Below are positions 26,711 to 35,386 of a stretch of DNA of 64,000 bases, one piece after another. Every line of letters begins with the position of its first letter. Position 1 is the first letter of the stretch. The notes below the pieces were generated by a model. The model did no database searches and was not told the origin of the DNA. It saw nothing but the letters and a program-made list of their open reading frames with translations. Source of the stretch: Streptomyces sp. CB02959. Lineage in GTDB: Bacteria; Actinomycetota; Actinomycetes; Streptomycetales; Streptomycetaceae. The stretch spans positions 62,001 through 126,000 of the forward strand of contig NZ_NNBP01000015.1 of assembly GCF_002803155.1 (NCBI RefSeq). Direction: 5' to 3'. The position numbers were made by a program, and so were the translations under genes.

Positions 26711-28876
26711 CTACCCCTGCACGGCGAGGACCAGCGGAAACACCCCGCCTGCCCCGGCCCTGCGCAGCAACCGGGCGGCCACCGCCAGCGTCCAGCCGGT
26801 GTCGGCGTAGTCGTCCACCAGGAGCACCGGGCCGCCCGCTGACGCCAGCGCTCCGGCCAGCTCCGGCGGCACCACCAGCGAGCTGTGCAGGGCCCGCAGC
26901 CGTTGGGCGCTGTTGCTCCGCGGCACCCTCGTCCCGGGGCCGTCGTCCACCGAGGCCACCGTGCCCAGGAACGGCATCCGGCCCACCGCCGCGATCCGTT
27001 CGGCGAGCGAGCGGATCAACTGCGGGCGGCTGTGCGAGCCGAGGCTGACGACACCCACCGGGCGCGCCGGGGCGTCCGGCGCACCCGAGGCCCAGCCCCC
27101 GGGCCCCTTGGCCCAGTCGGCGAGGACCGTCACCACGGCGGCCGCCACGTCGTCGGGCACCGGCCCGTCAGGTGCCTGCGGCGCGAGCATCGGCCGCAGG
27201 CGGTTGCCCCACCCGATGTCCGACAACCGCCCCAACGCCCGGCCGGTCGAGGCCAGTTCACCCGCCGGGATCCGGCCCTTGAGGTCGACGCCGACAGCCG
27301 GCAGCCCCGTGGGCCACATCCGCCGCGGTTCCACCTCCACGCCGGGGCGGCCCAGTTCACCACGGGCCGCGTCCAGCGACGCGGCGGACACCTCGGCGGT
27401 GAACCGCGGACCGGCGCAGTTGTCGCAACGGCCGCACGCGGCAGCCGCCTCGTCGTCCAACTGCCGCCGCAGAAACTCCATTCTGCAACCCGACGCCGCG
27501 GCGTACTCCCGCATCGCCTGCTGCTCGGCCTCCCGCTGCCGCGCCACCCACGCATAGCGCTCCGCGTCGTACGCCCACGGCCGGCCCGTGGCCGTCCAGC
27601 CGCCCTTGACGCGCTGGACGGCCCCGTCCACATCGAGGACCTTGAGCATGATCTCCAGGCGGGAGCGGCGCAGTTCGACCTGCGGCTCCAGCGCCGGCAG
27701 CGACACCGCCCGGCCGGCCGCCGCCAGTACGTCCAGCGTCCGCCGCACCTGCTCCTCCGGCGGGAACGCCAGCGAGGCGAAGTACTTCCAGATCGCCTCG
27801 TCCTCCCGGCCCGGCAGCAGCAGCACCTCGGCGTGCTCGACACCGCGGCCGGCCCGGCCCACCTGCTGGTAGTACGCGATCGGCGACGACGGCGAACCCA
27901 GGTGCACCACGAACCCCAGGTCGGGCTTGTCGAAGCCCATCCCCAGAGCGGACGTCGCCACCAGCGCCTTGACCCGGTTGGCGAGCAGATCGTCCTCCGC
28001 CTGCTGGCGGTCGGCGTTCTCCGTCTTGCCGGTGTACGAGGCGACCGTGTGCCCCCGGTGCCGCAGGAACGCGGTGACCTCCTCGGCGGCCGCGACGGTG
28101 AGCGTGTAGATGATCCCCGAGCCCGGGAGCTCGTCCAGATGGTCCGCGAGCCAGGCCAGCCGGTGCGCGGCATCGGGCAGCGGCAGCACACCCAGGCTCA
28201 GGCTCTCCCGGTCCAACGGACCGCGCAGCACCAGCGCCTCGGCGGAGCCCTCACCCGTCCCCAGCTGCTCGGCGACATCGGCCGTCACCCGGGCGTTCGC
28301 GGTGGCGGTCGTGGCGAGCACCGGCACACCGGGCGGAAGATCGGCCAGCATCGTGCGCAGCCGCCGGTAGTCCGGCCGGAAATCGTGGCCCCAGTCGGAG
28401 ATGCAATGCGCCTCGTCGACCACCAGGAGCCCGGTGGCCGCCGCGAGCTTGGGCAGCACCTGATCACGGAAATCCGGATTGTTGAGCCGCTCGGGGCTCA
28501 CCAGCAGGACGTCCACCTCACCGGCCGCCACCTCGGCCTGGACGGTGTCCCACTCCTCGGTGTTGGCGGAGTTGATCGTGCGCGCCCGGATGCCGGCCCG
28601 CGCGGCCGCGTCGACCTGGTTGCGCATCAGCGCGAGCAGCGGCGAGACGATCACCGTCGGCCCGCTGCCGCGCTCCCGCAACAGCGCCGTCGCGACGAAA
28701 TAGACCGCGGACTTGCCCCAGCCGGTCCGCTGCACGACCAGGGCCCGGCGGTGGTCGGCGACCAGCGCCTCGATCGCCCGCCACTGGTCCTCACGCAGCC
28801 GGGCCGTCCCGCCGGGATCCCCGACGAGACGGCTGAGGACGGCATCGGCCGCGGTACGCAGGTCTTCGTTGCTCAT
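26711..28876 (-). CDS. RecQ-family helicase with C-terminal phosphoribosyltransferase-like domain
   Basis: A 721-residue protein. Residues 1-490 are a RecQ DNA helicase: LREDQWRAIEAL, QRTGWGKSAVYF (motif I), VVDEAHCISDWGHDFRPDY (motif II), LATTATAN (motif III), and YYQQVGRAGRG (motif VI). A zinc-binding CRMEFLRRQL..CGRCDNC module follows. The last about 230 residues are not a RecQ HRDC domain. They end in PVLLVDDYADTGWTLAVAARLLRRAGAGGV, the hydrophobic-hydrophobic-DD-x-x-DTG motif of type I phosphoribosyltransferases, with an upstream VVSLGSHSRPQLIRSLAERIA. Such fusions occur in actinobacteria; the role of the second domain is unknown. The start ATG has only a poor ribosome binding site. Confidence 0.85.
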   Translation of the reverse strand: MSNEDLRTAADAVLSRLVGDPGGTARLREDQWRAIEALVADHRRALVVQRTGWGKSAVYFVATALLRERGSGPTVIVSPLLALMRNQVDAAARAGIRARTINSANTEEWDTVQAEVAAGEVDVLLVSPERLNNPDFRDQVLPKLAAATGLLVVDEAHCISDWGHDFRPDYRRLRTMLADLPPGVPVLATTATANARVTADVAEQLGTGEGSAEALVLRGPLDRESLSLGVLPLPDAAHRLAWLADHLDELPGSGIIYTLTVAAAEEVTAFLRHRGHTVASYTGKTENADRQQAEDDLLANRVKALVATSALGMGFDKPDLGFVVHLGSPSSPIAYYQQVGRAGRGVEHAEVLLLPGREDEAIWKYFASLAFPPEEQVRRTLDVLAAAGRAVSLPALEPQVELRRSRLEIMLKVLDVDGAVQRVKGGWTATGRPWAYDAERYAWVARQREAEQQAMREYAAASGCRMEFLRRQLDDEAAAACGRCDNCAGPRFTAEVSAASLDAARGELGRPGVEVEPRRMWPTGLPAVGVDLKGRIPAGELASTGRALGRLSDIGWGNRLRPMLAPQAPDGPVPDDVAAAVVTVLADWAKGPGGWASGAPDAPARPVGVVSLGSHSRPQLIRSLAERIAAVGRMPFLGTVASVDDGPGTRVPRSNSAQRLRALHSSLVVPPELAGALASAGGPVLLVDDYADTGWTLAVAARLLRRAGAGGVFPLVLAVQG

Positions 28877-28926
28877 GCCCCCATGCAACCCGATGCCACC
28901 GACAACGCGCGAACCCTCGCCCCGGG

Positions 28927-28962
28927 CTGTGGAAAACCGCGGCACCCAAGAGTTATCCACAG
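28927..28962. promoter_or_regulatory. Inverted DnaA-box-like pair between recQ-type and DUF4192 genes
   Basis: CTGTGGA and TCCACAG form a perfect 7-bp inverted repeat. The right member extends to TTATCCACA (28953-28961), the classical DnaA box, and the left one to TTTTCCACA on the other strand. It lies between two divergent starts. Confidence 0.4.
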
Positions 28963-29001
28963 GGGTCGCGGAACGCTGCGCGACCGCGGGATCTTCGAGC
29001 C

Positions 29002-30663
29002 ATGAATCCGCACAGCGAACCGCACGAGCCTCACACCGACGACACTCACCGCGACGGCACCCACCCCGACGACATCGACGCCCACGACCCCGGTGGCGGG
29101 GAAGCCGGCAGCTGCGCCCGCGGCAACAGCGAGCCCGGCACCGACGGCGATCCCGCACCCCCCACCACCACGTCCGCGCCCACCGCCACACCCCGCGTGG
29201 GCCCACCCCGGCCGCCGACCCCCGACGACCATCCGCCCACCCCCTACGACCCGCCCAACCCCTCCCTCTCCTGCAGTGCCTACGCTGCGCCCACCGCCGC
29301 GGCCGACCCCGCCGTCCCCCACCCGCAGACCGGCGCCCGCTCGCCGGACCCCGCAGACCAGGACGCGAGCCCGCCCGCCGAGCCACAGGTCACCCTGCGC
29401 AGCTCGGCCGAGCTCGCCGACGCACTGCCGTACCTCCTCGGCTTCTATCCGGACGACAGCGTCGTCATGGTCGCGCTGCACGGCGAGCGCGCCCGGTTCG
29501 GCGGCCGACTGCGGCTCGGCATCCCCGCGGACCCGTCCCACTGGCCCGATGTCAGCGACCAGCTCGCCGACTGCCTGATCTCCGGCGCGCGCAAGCGCTC
29601 CGACCGCCTCGCCGGCATCCTCGTCTTCCTCTGCCAGGAACCAGCACCGGGCGAGAGCGGCCAGGACGTCAAGGAGCGCCTGCGCCCGCTCGCCCAGCGG
29701 CTGCGCACCGCCTGCGGCTCCCTGGACGTGCCGGTCCTGGAGGCCCTGTGCATCTCCAACGGCCGCTACTGGTCCTACTGCTGCCCCGACTACCGCTGCT
29801 GCCCCGCCGGAGGCACACCCCTGTTCCTCCCGGGAACGTCCGTGATGGCCGCGGCAGCCGCCTACGCCGGAATGCAGGTGCGCGGCTCGCTCAAGGAGAT
29901 GGACGCCCGGCTGGCACCCCGCACCGGACCACGCGGTGCCGACCAGGAGAAGGCGCTGGACGACGCGGCCGCGGAACTCCTGCCGCGGATGCTCCAGCCG
30001 AACGGCGCCATCGCCGTCCAGCAGGCCACCCTCGAACGGGCCGCCGCGATGATCCACCGGTTCCGCCAGGACACCCCCTCCGGCAGCAACCGCGCCCGCG
30101 ACGCCTGCGACGACGCGCTGATCACCGACGCCGAGGCGGCCACCCTCATCCTCGGCCTCCAGGACCGCATCACCCGCGACCGGGCCGCGGAATGGATGGA
30201 CGGCCCCGACGCCGCGGCGGCCCTCCGGCTATGGCGCGCCCTCGCCCGCCGCTGCACCGGCGGCTACGCCGAACACGCGGCGGCGCCCCTGACCCTCACC
30301 GGCTGGGTCTGCTGGTCCACAGCGGACGGCCCCTCCGCCCGCGTCGCCCTCAGCCGCGCCCTGACCGCCGACCCCGACTGCCACTTCGCGCAACTGCTGC
30401 ACCGCGCCATCAACGAGGGCCTGGACCCCGAGCCGCTGCGCCGCTGCCTGCGCCAACAGCGAGAGGAGGCCGAGGGCGCCACAGACGGAGGCACGACGAC
30501 CACAAGGGACCGGCGGCAGTCCGCCCAGCGGTCGGCGCCCCCGCGCCCGGCAAAGCCCACCCGCCCCCGCGGGCCACGCGGGGGCACCGGTCCCGGTTCC
30601 CGTACGACCGGCACGCCGGGCACCCGTCGGGCAGGAAGGGGTGGTGACCGAAGCCGGCCGTGA
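29002..30663 (+). CDS. DUF4192 family protein
   Basis: A 553-residue protein. The first 130 residues are Pro/Asp/His-rich and low in complexity. The DUF4192 domain then starts at VTLRSSAELADALPYLLGFYPDDSVVMVALHG and runs to about residue 490, with CISNGRYWSYCCPDYRCCPAGGTPL as its Cys-rich hallmark and RWARRCTGGYAEHAAAPLTLTGWVCW near the end. The tail is again Arg/Pro-rich. The domain is widespread in actinobacteria and its function is unknown. It is divergent from the RecQ-type gene, 125 bp apart. Confidence 0.85.
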   Translation: MNPHSEPHEPHTDDTHRDGTHPDDIDAHDPGGGEAGSCARGNSEPGTDGDPAPPTTTSAPTATPRVGPPRPPTPDDHPPTPYDPPNPSLSCSAYAAPTAAADPAVPHPQTGARSPDPADQDASPPAEPQVTLRSSAELADALPYLLGFYPDDSVVMVALHGERARFGGRLRLGIPADPSHWPDVSDQLADCLISGARKRSDRLAGILVFLCQEPAPGESGQDVKERLRPLAQRLRTACGSLDVPVLEALCISNGRYWSYCCPDYRCCPAGGTPLFLPGTSVMAAAAAYAGMQVRGSLKEMDARLAPRTGPRGADQEKALDDAAAELLPRMLQPNGAIAVQQATLERAAAMIHRFRQDTPSGSNRARDACDDALITDAEAATLILGLQDRITRDRAAEWMDGPDAAAALRLWRALARRCTGGYAEHAAAPLTLTGWVCWSTADGPSARVALSRALTADPDCHFAQLLHRAINEGLDPEPLRRCLRQQREEAEGATDGGTTTTRDRRQSAQRSAPPRPAKPTRPRGPRGGTGPGSRTTGTPGTRRAGRGGDRSRP

Positions 30664-30767
30664 CCGCACGGGGCGAGACACGGCCGGCGTGACCTGGGCG
30701 CCGCCGCACCGTTCACCTGTTTGGCGCAGGCCGTACGGAGCCCCGACCTCACCAGGGAGCGCAGAGC

Positions 30768-32873
30768 GTGCCAGGGATTGTCCCCACCACCCAGCCGGCC
30801 CACCGGCCCACCTCGGACCGGCGCACCACGCCGGCCCGGCTGCCCCAGCCCCAACCGGTCCATGCGGCGTTGGTCTGCACGGCCCTCCCGTCGCTCGCCG
30901 TGTCGTCCACCACGGGGCAGCTGACCGGCCAGGGCCTGGACGGCTGCTACCGCGACGGCCGGCGGATCCTCGCCCGCTGCGAAGTGCGTGCCGCGGGCGA
31001 GGAACCGCTCGTCGTCCAGGGGCGGTTGATCGCCGCGGACCGCGCCCTCTTCACCGGCGTGATCCGCAGAACGGGCGAGCGCGGGCCGGACCCGGAGATC
31101 CGGATGGAACGGATGCGGTCCGCCGACGGCACCGAACGGATCACCTTCCACAGCAGCGCCACCCGATCCGTCCGACTGCCCGTCGAGATCTACCTGGGCA
31201 CCGACCTGGCGGACCTCGGAGCCGTCGCCGTCGGCCTTCCCGGCCCCGAACTGCGCGCCGCCGTCCACGGATCGGGCCTCCGCTGGTCCGGGCGCGGGGC
31301 CCACGCGGTGGTGACCGCCACCCCCGCTCCCCAGGACGCCCTGGCCTCTGCGGGCCTGCTCCGCTGGGAACTCGAGCTACCGCCCGGCGGCCGCCGCACC
31401 ATCGAACTCCATCCCCGCCTGCAACACGGCGCGGGCGGCGTGCCGGCCCCGGCCGGGCGGGGCCCCGACACCTCCGTCCCCGGTCCGCGCACCGGGCCCG
31501 CCGGCCCCCGCACCCGCAGCGAACGGCCACCGCGCTCCTGGTCCCCGGCCCGCCTGGAGTGCGACGACGCCCGGGCGGACGCCCTCATGGCCGGCAGTCT
31601 CGACGACCTGCACGGGCTGCTGATGCGCGACCCGTCCCTGCCCACGGACGTCTTCGTCGCCGGTGGCTTCCCTTGGCGGTGCGGCCTCGCACCCGCCGAG
31701 GCCCTGTGGACCGCCCGCATGCTGCTTCCCCTCGGCACTCGCCTCGTCGCCAGCACCCTGCGCACCCTCGCCCGCACCCAACAGGCCACCCCAGGGGCGG
31801 ATTTCGGCCGAATTCCCGGCCCGCTCCGGGACGCCGGACCGCACGCTCCAGCGGGCTGCACCGGCATCGAAGCCACCCTCCTCTTTCCGGCCGTCCTCGC
31901 GGAGGCCCGCCGCTGGGGCCTGCCCGACCAGGAGACCGAGCGGCTGCTGCCCGCCGCCGAACGCTGCCTCCAATGGCTGCGCACGGCCGCCGACCCACGC
32001 GGCGCGGACCGCGGCGGCTACCTCCCCGACCCCGCACCCGACGGCCCCTACCGCTGCGAGACACAGGCCCACGCCCACCGCGCCGCGGTCCTCGGCGCCG
32101 ACCTCCTGGACGCCTGCGGATCCCCCGGCGCCGCCGAGCTCCGCGACTGGGCGGCGGAACTGCGCGCCCGCTTCCGCACCGACTTCTGGGTGGACGACCG
32201 CACCGGCGGCCGCCCCGCCGCCCTGCTCACCTGCGACGGCCGCCCGGTCCCGCACCTCGGCGCCACCGTCGCCCACCTCCTCGACACCGGCCTCCTGGGC
32301 GGCGGCACCTTGGCCCCGGGCCTCCTGGACGCGCCCCAGACCGCCCAACTGTCCCGACTGCTCCGCAGCCCCGCCATGGACTCCGGATGGGGCCTGCGCG
32401 GACTCGCCGCCAAGGAGAGCGGCTACAACCCCTTCGGCCACCGCAGCGGAGCGGTCCGCGTCCACGAAACTGCCGTCGCCGCCGCCGGACTGGCCGCGGC
32501 CGGCCACGAAGCCGCTGCCGGCGCCCTGACGAAGGGCCTCCTCGACGCCGGGGAGAGCTTCGGGCACCGCCTGCCGGAGATGTTCGCCGGGGAACAGCGC
32601 ACCGTCGGCAGCATCCCTGTTCCGCACCCGGCGGCCTGCCGCCCCGCGGCCATCGCGGCGGCCGGCGCGGTCCAGATACTCATCGCCCTCGCAGGACTGC
32701 GCCCCGACGTGCCGGCCGGAACGGTCGCCGTCCGCCCGCTCGGCACCACCCCGCTCGGCGCGATGCAACTGACCGGACTGACCATCGCCGAGCAACCCTT
32801 CGCCGTACGGATCAGCCGCCTCGGGATGGGGATGGTCGAGGAAGCCGCGGACGGTCTGCAGCTGAGGGCTTGA
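30768..32873 (+). CDS. Glycogen-debranching-like protein (GDE N-terminal domain)
   Basis: A 701-residue protein of the 'glycogen debranching N-terminal domain-containing' group. Residues 30-210 form the N-terminal beta domain (TTGQLTGQGLDGCYRDGRRILARCEVRAAGEEPLVV). The (alpha/alpha)6-barrel follows, with SLDDLHGLLMRDPSLPTDVFVAGGFPWRCGLAPAEALWTARMLLPLGTRLVASTLR and DSGWGLRGLAAKESGYNPFGHRSGAVRVHE. The catalytic acids of amylo-1,6-glucosidases are only partly evident, so activity on glycogen, trehalose-linked glucans or another glycan is open. The GTG has GGGAG upstream. The gene ends 47 bp before the Nudix regulator. Confidence 0.75.
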   Translation: MPGIVPTTQPAHRPTSDRRTTPARLPQPQPVHAALVCTALPSLAVSSTTGQLTGQGLDGCYRDGRRILARCEVRAAGEEPLVVQGRLIAADRALFTGVIRRTGERGPDPEIRMERMRSADGTERITFHSSATRSVRLPVEIYLGTDLADLGAVAVGLPGPELRAAVHGSGLRWSGRGAHAVVTATPAPQDALASAGLLRWELELPPGGRRTIELHPRLQHGAGGVPAPAGRGPDTSVPGPRTGPAGPRTRSERPPRSWSPARLECDDARADALMAGSLDDLHGLLMRDPSLPTDVFVAGGFPWRCGLAPAEALWTARMLLPLGTRLVASTLRTLARTQQATPGADFGRIPGPLRDAGPHAPAGCTGIEATLLFPAVLAEARRWGLPDQETERLLPAAERCLQWLRTAADPRGADRGGYLPDPAPDGPYRCETQAHAHRAAVLGADLLDACGSPGAAELRDWAAELRARFRTDFWVDDRTGGRPAALLTCDGRPVPHLGATVAHLLDTGLLGGGTLAPGLLDAPQTAQLSRLLRSPAMDSGWGLRGLAAKESGYNPFGHRSGAVRVHETAVAAAGLAAAGHEAAAGALTKGLLDAGESFGHRLPEMFAGEQRTVGSIPVPHPAACRPAAIAAAGAVQILIALAGLRPDVPAGTVAVRPLGTTPLGAMQLTGLTIAEQPFAVRISRLGMGMVEEAADGLQLRA

Positions 32874-32889
32874 AGGCCGCATGACCTGT

Positions 32890-32914
32890 TTATCGTCAGG
32901 CGGACGACTATGAT
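32890..32914 (+). promoter_or_regulatory. NrtR-type operator overlapping a leaderless -10
   Basis: TTATCGTC-AGGCG-GACGACTA (32890-32910) is an imperfect inverted repeat (core ATCGTC/GACGAC). Its right arm runs into TATGAT (32909-32914), which stands exactly 6 nt before the ATG. A repressor bound here would cover the -10 element, so autoregulation by the encoded Nudix regulator is the natural reading. Confidence 0.6.
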
Positions 32915-32920
32915 CACGAC

Positions 32921-33691
32921 ATGCCTCCCTACGACCCGTCGGCCTTCCCGCCCTTCGCTGTCACCGTCGACCTGGTCGTGCTCACCGTGCGCCGCCACGC
33001 CCTGTGCGCGCTGGCCGTACGCCGTGGTGAGCCGCCGTTCCAGGGGCGTTGGGCTCTGCCCGGCGGATTCGTCCGCGCAGACGAGGACCTGGCGGAGGCA
33101 GCGGCCCGGGAACTCGTCGAGGAGACCGGCCTGCACGCCTATCCGCCGGAGGGCAGCCCGCCGCCCGCATACGGGGCGCACCTCGAACAGCTCGCCACCT
33201 ACGGCGATCCCAAGCGCGACCCCCGCATGCGGGTGGTCAGCGTCGCGCACCTCGTCCTCGCCCCCGATCTGCCCGCCCCGCGGGCCGGCGGCGACGCCCA
33301 CAGCGCCCGCTGGGCCCCCGTCGAAACCCTCCTGGACCAGGAGAACAACACCCACGCCCGCGACGGCGACCTGACCGCCCCGCTCGCCTTCGACCACGCG
33401 CGCATCCTCGCCGACGGAGTGGAACGCGCACGGTCGAAGATCGAATACTCCTCGCTCGCGACGGCCTTCTGCCCGCAGGAGTTCACCGTCGGCGAGCTGC
33501 GCCGCGTCTACGAGGCGGTCTGGGGCGTCGCCCTCGACCCCCGCAACTTCCACCGCAAGGTGACCGGCACCCCCGGCTTCCTGGTCCCCACCGGCGGGAC
33601 CACCACCCGCCAGGGCGGCCGCCCGGCCCAACTCTTCCGCGCCGGCGGCGCGACCCTCCTCAACCCGCCGATGCTCCGCCCAGAGGTCTGA
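32921..33691 (+). CDS. Nudix hydrolase / NrtR-type transcriptional regulator
   Basis: A 256-residue fusion: an N-terminal Nudix domain (residues 10-150) and a C-terminal winged helix (from about 175: SSLATAFCPQEFTVGELRRVYEAVWGVALDPRNFHRKVTG). This is the NrtR architecture, whose members sense ADP-ribose or related NAD metabolites and repress NAD or sugar genes. The Nudix box fits the GX5EX7REUXEEXGU pattern in full (GFVRADEDLAEAAARELVEETGL), so unlike many NrtR regulators it may keep hydrolase activity. It appears leaderless. The upstream inverted repeat is its probable operator, and the debranching-like gene upstream is co-oriented. Confidence 0.85.
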   Translation: MPPYDPSAFPPFAVTVDLVVLTVRRHALCALAVRRGEPPFQGRWALPGGFVRADEDLAEAAARELVEETGLHAYPPEGSPPPAYGAHLEQLATYGDPKRDPRMRVVSVAHLVLAPDLPAPRAGGDAHSARWAPVETLLDQENNTHARDGDLTAPLAFDHARILADGVERARSKIEYSSLATAFCPQEFTVGELRRVYEAVWGVALDPRNFHRKVTGTPGFLVPTGGTTTRQGGRPAQLFRAGGATLLNPPMLRPEV

Positions 33692-34030
33692 CCCACCGCC
33701 CCAAGCTCCCCGCGGGCCGGGCAACGAGGTACGGCAACCAAGCTCCCTCACCGCCACCAGAGCACACTCCGGTGATCTCCCCACGGTGGCCGGACACGCA
33801 CCGGCCACTGCTTCGCACCACCGCTCTCGACTACCTGCGCCCTCGCCCCCTCGCACCGTCAACGAGCCGCCCGCGAACTCACCGTCCTCGGTGACCTCGC
33901 GCCTCAGCGACCCCAGCGACCACGGTTTCCGCCACCACCACAGCGACGGCAGCATTCCGGCGACCAAGGCGACGCCGATTCCCACGATGACTTCAGGAAC
34001 TCCGGCACAATCTCGCCGCCACCACCCGGC

Positions 34031-34141
34031 TCACCAGTCGGCTCCCGGCAACTCCCTTTCCTGCCGCCCCAACTGAACGCCACACACCACGGCGAGCGCA
34101 GTCCCGCACAACACCACACCCACCTCCCGCCCGATGCTCAC
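34031..34141 (-). CDS. Candidate 36-residue small membrane protein or remnant
   Basis: GTG start with GGAAGG 6 nt upstream. The peptide is VSIGREVGVVLCGTALAVVC then GVQLGRQERELPGADW and a stop: one hydrophobic helix followed by a charged tail. The frame continues beyond the stop into a second hydrophobic segment with a basic WWWRKPWS end. So this may be the first half of a two-helix membrane protein broken by a TGA, or a genuine micro-protein. There is no homologue I recognise. Confidence 0.35.
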   Translation of the reverse strand: MSIGREVGVVLCGTALAVVCGVQLGRQERELPGADW

Positions 34142-34357
34142 CAGATGCCTTCCGGAAGCGATCGACGTGTTCCGGTCATGACGCCGTCTGCACCCCAACC
34201 GGTAGGCAATGCAAGGGTGTTGCCGCCGCCTCCCTGGTCTGCGCTTATGTGTTCACCGTGCTAACGGGCTGGCGACGCCGACCGGCCAAAACGCCGGTTT
34301 CCAGGCCCCGTTGTTGCGCTCGCTGTCCACAACTCGCCCCCGAAAGCGCGTTTCTTT

Positions 34358-34366
34358 CCGATAAAG
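34358..34366 (+). promoter_or_regulatory. Sigma-WhiG-type -10 element upstream of whiH
   Basis: CCGATAAAG matches the sigma-WhiG/flagellar-type -10 (GCCGATAA). whiH is a known WhiG target in S. coelicolor. A clean TAAA -35 at the expected distance is not obvious, so this is a half-supported call. Confidence 0.45.
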
Positions 34367-34456
34367 CGTCAATTGCGAGATAACGGGCGATCACCCTTTC
34401 GTGTGCTTTTCACCAAAGACCTCAAGGCCGTTCGGAGTGCCGCCGACAAAGGATGC

Positions 34457-35386
34457 GTGAGTACCCTTGCGCACACCATGATGACCGCGGCTCGCCCCGG
34501 CGACACCGGCCTCGCAGGCCCCGGCGAGCTTGACCGCTACCCCTACGCCAACGCTGCCAACGCGACCGGCCACGACCGCACGGAGCGCGTCTCGCCGGTC
34601 TGGGAGAGCTCCGAGACAGATATCGGCCGGGTCGGCCGGCGCGCGGCGGGCAGCCGCGGCCGCGGCCTCCACGGCCAACTCGTCCAGCAACTCGGCCAGA
34701 TGATCGTCTCCGGCGATCTCGGCGCCGACCGTCCGCTCGTCCCCGAGGAGATCGGCCAGCGCTTCGAGGTCTCCCGCACCGTCGTCCGCGAGTCACTGCG
34801 CGTCCTCGAAGCCAAGGGCCTGGTGAGCGCGCGCCCGAACGTGGGGACCCGGGTACGCCCGGTCAGCGACTGGAACCTCCTCGACCCCGACATCATCGAG
34901 TGGCGCGCCTACGGGCCGCAGCGCGACGACCAGCGTCGTGAGCTGTGCGAGCTGCGCTGGACCATCGAGCCGCTCGCCGCCCGGCTCGCCGCCGGCCACG
35001 CCCGCGAGGACATCCAGCAGCGGCTCGCGGACATGGTCGAGATCATGGGCCACTCCGCGGCCCAGGGCGACACCATGACGTTCGGCCGCGCGGACGCCGA
35101 GTTCCACACCCTGCTGCTCCAGCTCGCCGGCAACCGCATGCTCGAGCACCTCGCGGGCATCGTCACCTCCGCCCTGCACGTCTCCGGCGGATCCAGCGGC
35201 GGCTGCGAGCGGCCGGTCGAGACGTCCGTGGGCCAGCACATGCGGGTCGTCGACGCCATCGGTTCCGGCGACGCCACCGCCGCCGAATCCGCGATGCGGC
35301 AGCTCCTCGCCGCCCATGGCGAGGCCGGCGGCCAGGGTGCCGGTACGCCCGCCGACCACGTCGTCCCCGCGCCGCGCGAGCACTGA
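34457..35386 (+). CDS. whiH: Sporulation regulator WhiH (GntR family)
   Basis: A 309-residue GntR/FadR-type regulator. Residues about 70-150 carry the winged helix (GLHGQLVQQLGQMIVSGDLGADRPLVPEEIGQRFEVSRTVVRESLRVLEAKGLVSARPNVGTRV). The FCD ligand domain follows (DPDIIEWRAYG, ELRWTIEPLAARLAAGHA, FHTLLLQLAGNRML). Sequence and position immediately before hrdB match WhiH, needed for septation of aerial hyphae. The GTG start (VSTLAHTMMTAARP) copies the known N-terminus, with AAAGGA only 3 nt away; the ATG ten codons later is an alternative. A WhiG-type -10 lies about 90 bp upstream. Confidence 0.9.
   Translation: MSTLAHTMMTAARPGDTGLAGPGELDRYPYANAANATGHDRTERVSPVWESSETDIGRVGRRAAGSRGRGLHGQLVQQLGQMIVSGDLGADRPLVPEEIGQRFEVSRTVVRESLRVLEAKGLVSARPNVGTRVRPVSDWNLLDPDIIEWRAYGPQRDDQRRELCELRWTIEPLAARLAAGHAREDIQQRLADMVEIMGHSAAQGDTMTFGRADAEFHTLLLQLAGNRMLEHLAGIVTSALHVSGGSSGGCERPVETSVGQHMRVVDAIGSGDATAAESAMRQLLAAHGEAGGQGAGTPADHVVPAPREH

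Larger units (their letters stand above)
33692..34456. other. Low-constraint region between the Nudix regulator and whiH
   Basis: 765 bp with lower GC than its surroundings. On the minus strand it holds a small membrane-protein-like reading frame (separate entry) and, in the same frame after its stop, a further hydrophobic stretch (GIGVALVAGMLPSLWWWRKP, around 33925-33985). The last 120 bp carry whiH control sequence. No other gene is supported. Confidence 0.5.
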
